DNA from: Bacteroidota bacterium
Lineage (GTDB): Bacteria; Bacteroidota; Bacteroidia; Chitinophagales; Saprospiraceae
Length of the DNA stretch: 38,749 bases
Assembly: GCA_018222965.1 (NCBI GenBank)
Contig: JAAEZH010000047.1
Span: 1 to 38,749, forward strand
Direction: 5' to 3'
The notes beneath the pieces are model-generated. The model did no database searches. It had not been told where the DNA came from and saw nothing but the letters and a program-made list of their open reading frames with translations. Each line of letters starts with the position of its first letter. Position 1 is the stretch's first letter. This document shows, one piece after another, positions 17,657-24,728 of this stretch. The position numbers and the translations under genes are program-made.

Positions 17657-18343
17657 ATGAAAAAATTACTGTTTTCCCTCCTCGCGCTTTTGATAAGCCT
17701 TCCGCTGCTTCAGGCTCAGCCGGATTCTGACTACACCAAAGCCGGTGATTCCGATCCGGAAGCCACAGCTGTACTGGAACGCGTAAAGGCAAAATTTGAC
17801 AAATACACCTCTTTGGAAATTGATTTCTCTCTGGAGATCCAGTTTCCGGAAGAACCGGTAGAATTGCAACGCGGCAAGCTCATGCAAAAAGGAGATAAGT
17901 ACCGCATTGAAATGCCTGCTCAAAGCATCATCAGCGATGGTGAATCCGTTTGGTTATACCTCCCAAACAACAAAGAAGTACAGATTAACGACGCCGACTT
18001 TGGAGAAGAAAGTGGCATCCTGTCTCCATCCGATCTGCTCAAAGCATATGATTCCGGAGAGTTTGTTTATGTTCTTTCTAACGAATACATGGAAGACGGT
18101 ATAGCCGTACAGCAAATTGAATTCAAACCAATCGACCGGGCTTCAGAATACAGTAAAATGCGTTTGACTGTCGAGAAAAAATCCGGCAACATCCGCCGCA
18201 TCAAGGCCTTTGCCCGAGATGGCAGCCGTTTTACATTGATTCTTAACAGCATTCAGCCAAACAAATCATTGTCTGACAGTACTTTTGTCTGGACCAAAGC
18301 AGAATGCCCGGATTGTTATGTAGAAGATCTGCGCTTAGATTAA
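17657..18343 (+). CDS. LolA-like outer-membrane lipoprotein carrier
   Basis: LolA-type proteins carry lipoproteins across the periplasm from the inner to the outer membrane. The 228-residue protein has a signal peptide with likely cleavage after LLQA (residue 20). The mature part has LolA features: a helix VLERVKAKFDKYTSLEIDFSL, then antiparallel strands with RGKLMQKGDKYRIEMP, ISDGESVWLYLP and the late KSGNIRRIKAFARDGSRFTLILNSI. Two Cys near the C-terminus (AECPDCYVE) are an addition not central to the family. Given the many lipoproteins encoded nearby, the role fits, but the family is broad. It is a single-gene unit with a terminator. Confidence 0.88.
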   Translation: MKKLLFSLLALLISLPLLQAQPDSDYTKAGDSDPEATAVLERVKAKFDKYTSLEIDFSLEIQFPEEPVELQRGKLMQKGDKYRIEMPAQSIISDGESVWLYLPNNKEVQINDADFGEESGILSPSDLLKAYDSGEFVYVLSNEYMEDGIAVQQIEFKPIDRASEYSKMRLTVEKKSGNIRRIKAFARDGSRFTLILNSIQPNKSLSDSTFVWTKAECPDCYVEDLRLD

Positions 18344-18368
18344 AACGATAAATATCCCCAAAAATCAG

Positions 18369-18406
18369 AATCCCAAATTTCGAGCAATCGGAGTTTGGGA
18401 TTTTTT
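18369..18406 (+). terminator. Rho-independent terminator after the LolA-like gene
   Basis: AATCCCAAA (18369-18377) pairs with TTTGGGATT (18394-18402) around a 16-nt loop, with a T run to 18406. Confidence 0.8.
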
Positions 18407-18656
18407 AGGTTTGCTCCGTTCTTTCCGCTGATTCGTAGTATGTGCTACGTTTGTGGCTCTGCTCAACCCACCGTTCGCCAAAGGCGGACCACTCAACTAA
18501 ACTCAACCGGAAGAATGGAGCAAAGCGGAATGACGACCTCAACCAAAATAAGTGTACCAGTATTGTTTTTCATTTTACATTTTAAACCTCTCCTCGTTTA
18601 AAAAGTCCAAGAGGGCACACACTGGATTTCAAGCCTGAACCAGCAAACTTACGTTT
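18407..18656 (+). other. Non-coding leader of the five-gene operon with imperfect long inverted repeat
   Basis: No gene is apparent. TTTGCTCCGTTCTTTCC (18410-18426) can pair with GGAAGAATGGAGCAAA (18509-18524) except for one bulge and one G-T pair, enclosing 82 nt. A small hairpin CGTAG/CTACG lies at 18434-18449. The region probably carries the operon promoter and a leader of about 200 nt. Confidence 0.4.
18422..18453 (+). promoter_or_regulatory. Candidate promoter of the DUF1501-like operon
   Basis: TTTC at 18422-18425, a 20-bp spacer and TACGTTTG at 18446-18453, a full match to the -7 consensus. The element lies between the LolA-like terminator and the first lipoprotein gene. Confidence 0.45.
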
Positions 18657-19553
18657 ATGATCCGAGCACCCTACGCCGTTCTGATGGTTCTTCTGATGGT
18701 GGGTTGTACTAAAAAGGAGTACATCACCGAGATTGAGCACATCAACCAAAATATCGATGACAATATTGCTCCACCCTATAATGGAGTCACCAGCATTCAA
18801 ATCGACAATTACATCAATAAAATTTACATCGACCTCTACGGACGAGAGCCGCTGGATCCGGAATTGGAATCCGGTAGTATCTTTCTGAAGGACGGTGAAC
18901 TTAGCCCGGACACCCGTGATCTTTACCTACAGGATATTATGGCTTCCGCCGAATATTATGAGCGTTTTTGGGAGATTTACAATTTTGCCTACCTCCAAAA
19001 TGTCACCGACGATTATATCGACTTTCAAATACTGATACTCACTCAGGCTTACAACGATGCTTTGCAGAATGGGGAAACGCTGCTGGCAGATCGCATCCTT
19101 CTTGAAATAGATCGCTACCAAAAACTGCTCGATGCACCAACTGCATACGCCAATGGGGCGATTGGAATCGAAGAACTCATGCGTCGGATTGCCAATAACG
19201 GGGTTTACGATGAAATCAACATGGGCATCGAAAACTTTGTGGTCGCCTGTTTTGAAAACTTCTTCAAACGCTATCCGACAGAAGCAGAATTACCCGCAGC
19301 CGCAACAATGGTAGAAGGATTTGCCGCACAGATCTTTACCGAGGACGGTAGTTCCAAGGATGATTTCATGGATATATTTTTTGGGAATGCCGAATTTTAT
19401 CAGGGACTTGTTTTTGACATCTACCAACAACTTCTATCCAGATTGCCCGACTCGGCAGAAATGGGCATTTCTACTCAGGAATTACAAACCAACTCCGACT
19501 ATCAGGCCATTCAGCGAAAGCTGATAATAAGCGAAGAATACGCCGGATTTTAA
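18657..19553 (+). CDS. Lipoprotein resembling planctomycete DUF1549/DUF1553 domains
   Basis: The 298-residue protein begins with a lipoprotein signal (lipobox MVGC, Cys17). The segment YINKIYIDLYGREPLDPELE followed by SAEYYERFWEIY resembles the DUF1549 pattern (strand-helix RRVYLDLxGxxPTxxE then ASPEYxERW). ENFFKRYPTEAELPAA resembles the RxPTxxEL helix of DUF1553. In planctomycetes these domains sit in large proteins fused to a c-type heme domain (PSCyt1) and encoded next to DUF1501 genes. Here a DUF1501-like gene lies two genes downstream. The molecular role of the domains is unknown. The resemblance is by eye and needs profile search; the lipoprotein call is secure. Confidence 0.6.
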   Translation: MIRAPYAVLMVLLMVGCTKKEYITEIEHINQNIDDNIAPPYNGVTSIQIDNYINKIYIDLYGREPLDPELESGSIFLKDGELSPDTRDLYLQDIMASAEYYERFWEIYNFAYLQNVTDDYIDFQILILTQAYNDALQNGETLLADRILLEIDRYQKLLDAPTAYANGAIGIEELMRRIANNGVYDEINMGIENFVVACFENFFKRYPTEAELPAAATMVEGFAAQIFTEDGSSKDDFMDIFFGNAEFYQGLVFDIYQQLLSRLPDSAEMGISTQELQTNSDYQAIQRKLIISEEYAGF

Positions 19554-19566
19554 ACCAGCATTCAAC

Positions 19567-20082
19567 ATGATGTATCGATATATACCAGTATTACTACTCC
19601 TCGTCCTGGCTGTTTCCAGTTGCAAAAAAGAAACCTACGTAACCAAAGAAACTGTTGTAGACAACTACATCTATGGTCTAGACGGAGAAACCCTCTACCA
19701 TTCTAATGTGGAAAAAACCAAGCAAAAATCTGCTGAGCAGTTTATTTCCATCTTGTACGCCAATTTATTTTTACAGACTATACCTGCCAACATTCTGGCT
19801 GAACTGGCGGAGGTGAGACTGGCCAATGGAGACAAGCAACTCATCGACGAGCTTATTCTGAATAATTATGTCAATTCCGGACAGGTAGACATCCCCACCG
19901 ATGATGATATGCGGGCAAACATCGACCGCTTCGTAGAGGAAACATACCTCCGTTTTTTCCTTCGAAAACCGACCGCATACGAATTGTACGAAATGCGAAA
20001 AGCCATCGAAGAAGATCCCGGCATGACCCCCGAATTAATCTATCAGGGATTTGCGCTAAGCAATGAATACAAATATTATTAA
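19567..20082 (+). CDS. Small lipoprotein, paralogue-like to the preceding one
   Basis: The 171-residue protein has a lipobox (AVSSC, Cys19) followed by CKKETYVTKETVVDNYI, similar to the first lipoprotein after its Cys (CTKKEYITEIEHINQNI). Near its end, ETYLRFFLRKPTAYELYEMRK and ALSNEYKYY again recall the RxPTxxEL and SxEY pattern of DUF1553-type domains. It may therefore represent the second half of a domain pair that is one protein in planctomycetes. It starts 13 bp after the previous stop and ends 21 bp before the AlkP-like gene, so co-transcription is nearly certain. No catalytic residues are apparent. Confidence 0.6.
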   Translation: MMYRYIPVLLLLVLAVSSCKKETYVTKETVVDNYIYGLDGETLYHSNVEKTKQKSAEQFISILYANLFLQTIPANILAELAEVRLANGDKQLIDELILNNYVNSGQVDIPTDDDMRANIDRFVEETYLRFFLRKPTAYELYEMRKAIEEDPGMTPELIYQGFALSNEYKYY

Positions 20083-20103
20083 TCGGCTCCAAAAACGACT
20101 GAC

Positions 20104-21435
20104 ATGAAACGCAGATCATTTCTAAAAAAAGCCGCGTTGACTACAGCCGGCAGTCTTTCTGTTCCATTTATACTACCCTCCGGTCGATTGTTTGCGGCAA
20201 CGGGAGAACGCGTGGTAAACCATGTGGTATTTGTTCTTTTCGGAGGCGGCATTCGGAATCAGGAATCGGTAGACATGCAGTACCTCGCCAATCAGGGTCT
20301 CGCTACCGAAGGCAATATCATGCAAAACATGCTGCAAGGGGCAGCGCCTTCGAGCAACCTGGTTTATCAACCCTGGACACCTGTTCTGGGAACTGCGCTT
20401 TCTCAGCAGGGCACCTTGTTTCGGGAGGTGGAATATACCTCCGGACCAACCGGGCATTATAACGGGCATACCGTAGCCATGACCGGAAACTATACCGAGA
20501 CAGGTTTAAACCTGAATATCAATCCCGAGTTTCCGACCATCTTTGAATATTACCGCCGGCATTCCGATCCGGCTCAAAGTGCAATCAATTCCTGGTGGAT
20601 TTCGGAAGGCCTGGGCCCTTATCCCTCCCTAAATTACAGTCAGCATCCCTCCTACGGACCAGCCTATGGAGCCAATTACATGCGGCCTGCCAGTGTATTT
20701 GGAGCTGCAGGATTCAACCAATTGAGTAATGCCGTCAATTACCAACCGGATGATGTTGCCCGCATTCACAAGATCAAGGCCATGCTGGATCAAAACTTTG
20801 ATCTTACAGGAGATGCACTGCCCGGCATCCAAAACACGCCCGAAGAAAGGGAACAGATCAAAGCTTTTTACCTGGAGCTTATCGACAAAATTTCCAACGG
20901 TAGCCTCCAGGTCCCGACTCCCGGCAACGATTACAATTTGCTTACCGGAGACCTGGTCGCGCTCACCGGTGCCTGGGCTATATTGGATGAATTCCAGCCG
21001 GAATTGATGGTCGTAAACACCACCAATCTGGACATTTGCCACAGCAATTTCAGTCAGTATGTCGACTTCCTGCACAAAGCAGATTACGGTGTGGGTTGGT
21101 TGTGGAATAAGATCCAAAACCATCCGGTTTTAAAAGACGATACCATTATGGTCTGCATACCGGAGCACGGGCGGAATCTCGATTTCAATAATTTGAGCGA
21201 CCAGAACGGACTACGAGCCTACGACCATACCGGTGATGTCAATTCCCGACGTGTATTTTCCCTGATTGTCGGTCCGGACGATAAGGTTATTCAGGGGCAA
21301 AGCCTGGGTTCATTGGGCAATCCGGCAGCAGAATCCATTGATATCGTTCCGACCATTGCACACATCCTGGGGGTTCATGAGCACATTCCTTCATATCTGC
21401 TTCCCGGCCGGATACTCGAAGAAGCTTTTATCTAA
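20104..21435 (+). CDS. Tat-exported alkaline-phosphatase/sulfatase-fold protein, DUF1501-like
   Basis: The 443-residue protein starts with MKRRSFLKKAALTTAG, a twin-arginine-type signal, so it should be exported folded. The mature part has the layout of the alkaline phosphatase superfamily: an N-terminal strand ending in a Gly-rich loop (VVFVLFGGGIRNQES), YNGHTVAMTGNY, a metal-ligand-like PEHGRN, DHTGD and the closing ESIDIVPTIAHILGV that is typical of sulfatase-type folds. DUF1501 proteins of planctomycetes share this fold and a Tat signal. Substrate is unknown; a hydrolase acting on phosphate or sulfate esters is possible but not shown. Its placement among four lipoproteins suggests it works in a complex on the outer membrane or in the periplasm. 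Confidence 0.7.
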   Translation: MKRRSFLKKAALTTAGSLSVPFILPSGRLFAATGERVVNHVVFVLFGGGIRNQESVDMQYLANQGLATEGNIMQNMLQGAAPSSNLVYQPWTPVLGTALSQQGTLFREVEYTSGPTGHYNGHTVAMTGNYTETGLNLNINPEFPTIFEYYRRHSDPAQSAINSWWISEGLGPYPSLNYSQHPSYGPAYGANYMRPASVFGAAGFNQLSNAVNYQPDDVARIHKIKAMLDQNFDLTGDALPGIQNTPEEREQIKAFYLELIDKISNGSLQVPTPGNDYNLLTGDLVALTGAWAILDEFQPELMVVNTTNLDICHSNFSQYVDFLHKADYGVGWLWNKIQNHPVLKDDTIMVCIPEHGRNLDFNNLSDQNGLRAYDHTGDVNSRRVFSLIVGPDDKVIQGQSLGSLGNPAAESIDIVPTIAHILGVHEHIPSYLLPGRILEEAFI

Positions 21436-21454
21436 AACCCCAAAACCAAAGAGC

Positions 21455-22453
21455 ATGAAAAATTCAAAACTGATACTGTTTCTTTTGTTGGGTCTTCTGG
21501 TATATGCATGCAGTGAAAGCTTGCAAACAGATGAGTTGCCCTTGCCCGATCCGCCGGATAATCCGTTTGACGGGGTAGACTACAGCATCAATGAAGTGCC
21601 GGAAATCGAGATTGATTCGAATACATTTTTGGGCTTGCACCATTATATATTTTCTAAAGCATGCAACCAGCCCGGCTGCCACGACGGCACTTTTGAACCA
21701 GAATTCAGAACAGTACAAAGTGCTTACAACTCCCTGGTTTATCACCCAATCATCAAAAATTACGAAACGGATCCTTTGCCCTGGCGGGTGACACCGGAAG
21801 AACCAGAAAACTCTATGATGTGGCACCGGCTTACGATGCACAATCCGCCGAATTTCGAGCAAATGCCTTCGAGTGGCATTCCGTTGGGACAGGCAGAATT
21901 GGATCGGATCGAAGACTGGATAGAATCTGGTGCTCCCGACATCTACGGCAATTTGCCCATGCTAAGCAGTTTGCAACCAACTTCCTACGGCCTGGCTGCC
22001 TATCTTCCCGGGCTAAACGATTATCGGGTAGACACCATCCGAGGGGGTATTTTTTACAATCCATTTGCGACCCTGGCAGAAGAAGACCTGGAGTTATGGT
22101 TTTTATACACCGATGTTACCCCGGCCGGAGATACCATCTTTGGCAACCAACTCAGCTATAATAAGATTCAGTTTTCAGAGGATGCATACGACTTTTCCAA
22201 TGCCATCGAACTGGATCTCCAATTGGAAGCTTTCCCAAATCTGGTGCCGAGTGTCTTTAGTCAGCCCGCCGGGTTTCCACTTCCGTACTACCATACCATT
22301 ACGGTAAATCCGGCCAGCCTGGGATTTGAAGCCGGAGACATCATATACATGCGCACCTATGTCCAGGACAGCGATCATGACGAACCGACCGAAATCCCGA
22401 CCAGCTCCAATGAGTACTACATTCTCAGTTATTTCGCTTGCGTTTTACAATAG
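21455..22453 (+). CDS. Lipoprotein with PSCyt1-like heme-binding candidate domain (CX4CH)
   Basis: I start at ATG 21455, which gives a proper lipoprotein signal (VYAC, Cys19); the frame extends upstream only through the previous gene. The 332-residue protein carries Cys70-Asn-Gln-Pro-Gly-Cys75-His76, a CX4CH variant of the c-type heme motif. The following segment ends with PENSMMWHRLTM, MPSSGIPLGQAEL and IEDWIESGAPD. This order matches planctomycete PSCyt1-type domains (PxxSxLxxR, then MPP, then pLxxxxixxixxWIxxGA), where the MP methionine can serve as axial ligand. The C-terminal half (about 180-332) is beta-rich and not recognised. Heme attachment through four intervening residues is unusual and unproven. 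Confidence 0.65.
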   Translation: MKNSKLILFLLLGLLVYACSESLQTDELPLPDPPDNPFDGVDYSINEVPEIEIDSNTFLGLHHYIFSKACNQPGCHDGTFEPEFRTVQSAYNSLVYHPIIKNYETDPLPWRVTPEEPENSMMWHRLTMHNPPNFEQMPSSGIPLGQAELDRIEDWIESGAPDIYGNLPMLSSLQPTSYGLAAYLPGLNDYRVDTIRGGIFYNPFATLAEEDLELWFLYTDVTPAGDTIFGNQLSYNKIQFSEDAYDFSNAIELDLQLEAFPNLVPSVFSQPAGFPLPYYHTITVNPASLGFEAGDIIYMRTYVQDSDHDEPTEIPTSSNEYYILSYFACVLQ

Positions 22454-22460
22454 TGTACCT

Positions 22461-22931
22461 ATGAAATATCTATTTTTTCCCTGCCTGCTGATTCTCTTGA
22501 TTTCCTGTACCAAAGAAACTCAGGAGACCATAGAAAGCGACATTAACCCGGACATCTCTCAGGTGCCTGAGATCGAATTGTTACAGATCAATCAGGATGA
22601 AGTAACGGCTTATGCCGATTCTCTGGTTTTTACCATCAAATACCTGGACGGAGATGGAGACCTGGGATCCGACGATCCTGATAAAATGAATATTGAGCTA
22701 GTCGACCAGCGAGATCCCGGCACGCTTATATTTGGATATCATCTTTCCCCAAGGGCACCGGAAGGCAGCTCCATAAGCATTGAGGGCAGTTTGGATATCG
22801 TGTTGGAAAATACCATCCTTTTAGACCCCGACAATGATCAGGAAACGACCACTTTTACCATTAGGATTCTGGATGAAGCCGGTAACTGGAGTAATGAGGT
22901 GGAGACGGAGGAGGTGGTGGTGGTTCGGTGA
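22461..22931 (+). CDS. Small lipoprotein with DGDGDLG motif
   Basis: The start is ATG 22461, which gives a lipoprotein signal (LISC, Cys16) and lies 7 bp after the preceding stop. The 156-residue protein has a single beta-sandwich-like domain containing KYLDGDGDLGSDDPD, an Asp-rich loop that could bind calcium and is common in Bacteroidota surface lipoproteins. It is the last gene of the five-gene operon; its final codons run into the repetitive GTGGTG region before the nonamer array. Function is unknown. Confidence 0.7.
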   Translation: MKYLFFPCLLILLISCTKETQETIESDINPDISQVPEIELLQINQDEVTAYADSLVFTIKYLDGDGDLGSDDPDKMNIELVDQRDPGTLIFGYHLSPRAPEGSSISIEGSLDIVLENTILLDPDNDQETTTFTIRILDEAGNWSNEVETEEVVVVR

Positions 22932-22953
22932 AATGGTGTAGTGGTGTAGTGGT

Positions 22954-23007
22954 TGGTTCCGTTGGTTCCGTTGGTTCCGTTGGTTCCGTTGGTTCCGTTG
23001 GTTCCGT
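22954..23007. repeat. TGGTTCCGT nonamer array, copy 2 (six units)
   Basis: Six perfect 9-bp units in the same orientation as the array at 1-54. It lies in the intergenic gap between two convergent genes and is preceded by GTAGTGGTGTAGTGG. Confidence 0.95.
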
Positions 23008-23010
23008 TTA

Positions 23011-23057
23011 ATTAAAAATTAATACATAAGAACTAAAAATTCAAAATCCTCCATTCT
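23011..23057. repeat. AT-rich block flanking nonamer array, copy 2
   Basis: 23011-23035 matches the inverted 17305-17329 block at 23 of 25 positions, and 23038-23057 matches 89-108 at 18 of 20. The right part encodes the last residues and stop codon of the XRE regulator, so the repeat overlaps coding sequence. Confidence 0.7.
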
Positions 23058-24558
23058 TTCTCAGTTCTTCCAGCTTTCGCTGAATGTCTTTTCGTTTGTT
23101 TTTGGCATTGACTATATGCGGGTCTGAGACTCTTTCCGCACAATCTTTTACCGGGCAACGTTCGCAGGTGTTATTGACAATCCTTTCGGGGATGGCAGGG
23201 TCATTCCAAAACTTAATCTGATTTTTGAGATTATCGTCGATGGCCAGTCCGATGGTAATGCTTACGTGGGTGCGATTGCCCTGATAGGCAGGGCGGGCGA
23301 TGGTAAAGCTCAAGAAGGAGTCTTCTGTGCCATAATACGTGGAGCGTTGAATGCCAGCCAGGATACCTCCGTTTCCGGATGCCTCCAGTTTTTGGATCAT
23401 GGATACAGACAACCACCTGCGGCAATAATGCTCGTACAATCCATTCTCATGCGGATTGTGTCTTCCCTCCAAATGCAACTCTTTATCGATCCGATAACTA
23501 CCTCTGGAGCGGTCGTGGATCATTCGGATGAGGTATAGTTTTTTCAGGCCAAAGTGTTGTGGCAGCAGATTGGTCATGCGCTGGAATAGCATTTCCGGGG
23601 AAGCTCCATATTTATTGAGGAGATGGAGCAGGCTTTCCGGCGACCACTGGGGCTTACTAAATATAGTGCTCAGATCATGGATCATGCTTTGCCGGGGCAA
23701 CAGCAGGGCCGCCGAAAAATACCCGGCTTTAAAATGGCTAAGTACTTCATCGAATGAGGTTGCTCGAAGCAGCGAAGACGTATTGGCCCTGTCTTTTAGC
23801 GAAAGTGCCTGGAAGCCCAATTCTTTACCCAACTGAAAAGCTTGTTGCATGCTTGTCAGATTGCCATTGAGCAAGAGTCTCTTCTTTTCCGGCAGATAGA
23901 CCGAGCGGAGATCGCTCAGTTCCGGGTAGGCGTCCAGGCCATTTTGAATAATTTCATATCCGTATTCTTTTTCCAGGATTTGCTGCAGGAGTTCGACCGG
24001 TATCAGGCCTTTCACATGGAGGCGATGTCTGGCAGAGAAGGTTTCTACTTCTTGTTCGAGTTCGGCAAAATAATTGTGATGCATCTCGAGATAGGAACGC
24101 AGGGCTCCGAAGTAAAAGCTTTCTTCTCCGAGCTGATAATTTCGGGCGAGATCCACCAGCGTTGAAATAAAAGCTCCTACCCTTTTTGGGGCATTGGCAA
24201 TTATCTCTACCACCTTGGCTTTTTCAATTCCAAAAAGATCCAGGGGTAACTCACTTAAGAAATTAGATTTTATCAATTCGCCGACAGGCGCCAAACCCTC
24301 CGTAAGATCTGAAGAGATGAGGTGCTCGCTGTTGGTATCCAGTGCTTCAGCCAACTTGGCGATCCGGTCTGCTTTGGGATACTTCTTTCCTTTTTCAATT
24401 TCATTGAGATAGGAAACAGAAATTCCGGACTTCGCAGACAAGTCGGAAAAAGAGAGACCTTTGGCCTGTCTCAGTTGCTTAACCTTCAGGCCGAAAATAA
24501 TACGTTGATTAGGATGCGCCACGCTCAAAACTACAAATTCCAGCGAAAATTCGCCCAT
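23041..24558 (-). CDS. XRE-family regulator of the RamB/ScfR (short-chain fatty acid) type
   Basis: The 505-residue protein begins with an XRE helix-turn-helix (about 20-80: IFGLKVKQLRQAKGLSFSDLSAKSGISVSYLNEIEKGKKYP). A central region resembles the ImmA/IrrE-like domain seen in these regulators, but no HExxH protease motif remains. Near the C-terminus CERCPVKDCAER is a Cys cluster typical of the long RamB/ScfR-type regulators that respond to acyl-CoA or acetate metabolism. It is divergent from aconitase with 170 bp between, so regulation of aconitase is a natural guess. The ATG at 24558 is the only in-frame ATG; a GTG at 24522 (MAHPNQRIIFG) would fit the family start and follow a TAGTTTTG box at 24526-24533. 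The C-terminus lies inside a repeat block. Confidence 0.85.
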   Translation of the reverse strand: MGEFSLEFVVLSVAHPNQRIIFGLKVKQLRQAKGLSFSDLSAKSGISVSYLNEIEKGKKYPKADRIAKLAEALDTNSEHLISSDLTEGLAPVGELIKSNFLSELPLDLFGIEKAKVVEIIANAPKRVGAFISTLVDLARNYQLGEESFYFGALRSYLEMHHNYFAELEQEVETFSARHRLHVKGLIPVELLQQILEKEYGYEIIQNGLDAYPELSDLRSVYLPEKKRLLLNGNLTSMQQAFQLGKELGFQALSLKDRANTSSLLRATSFDEVLSHFKAGYFSAALLLPRQSMIHDLSTIFSKPQWSPESLLHLLNKYGASPEMLFQRMTNLLPQHFGLKKLYLIRMIHDRSRGSYRIDKELHLEGRHNPHENGLYEHYCRRWLSVSMIQKLEASGNGGILAGIQRSTYYGTEDSFLSFTIARPAYQGNRTHVSITIGLAIDDNLKNQIKFWNDPAIPERIVNNTCERCPVKDCAERVSDPHIVNAKNKRKDIQRKLEELRKNGGF

Positions 24559-24680
24559 TTATTGCAAAAAAGGGAAAAAACAGTCGGGATTAAACTTTTG
24601 TGGCTGGCTAACCTTATTAGTATGATGGTTTACAAGTATTTCGAACCTCTTGTAAGCCCGGTAAATTGGGGTAAAAACCT

Positions 24681-24688
24681 TACATTTG
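24681..24688 (+). promoter_or_regulatory. Candidate aconitase -7 element (TACATTTG)
   Basis: A full TAnnTTTG match, 40 bp upstream of the aconitase ATG. No clear -33 TTTG is seen, which could mean activator dependence. Confidence 0.45.
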
Positions 24689-24728
24689 CTGTCCTTAGAA
24701 AATACTCATAACAAAACCATTCAAACTT

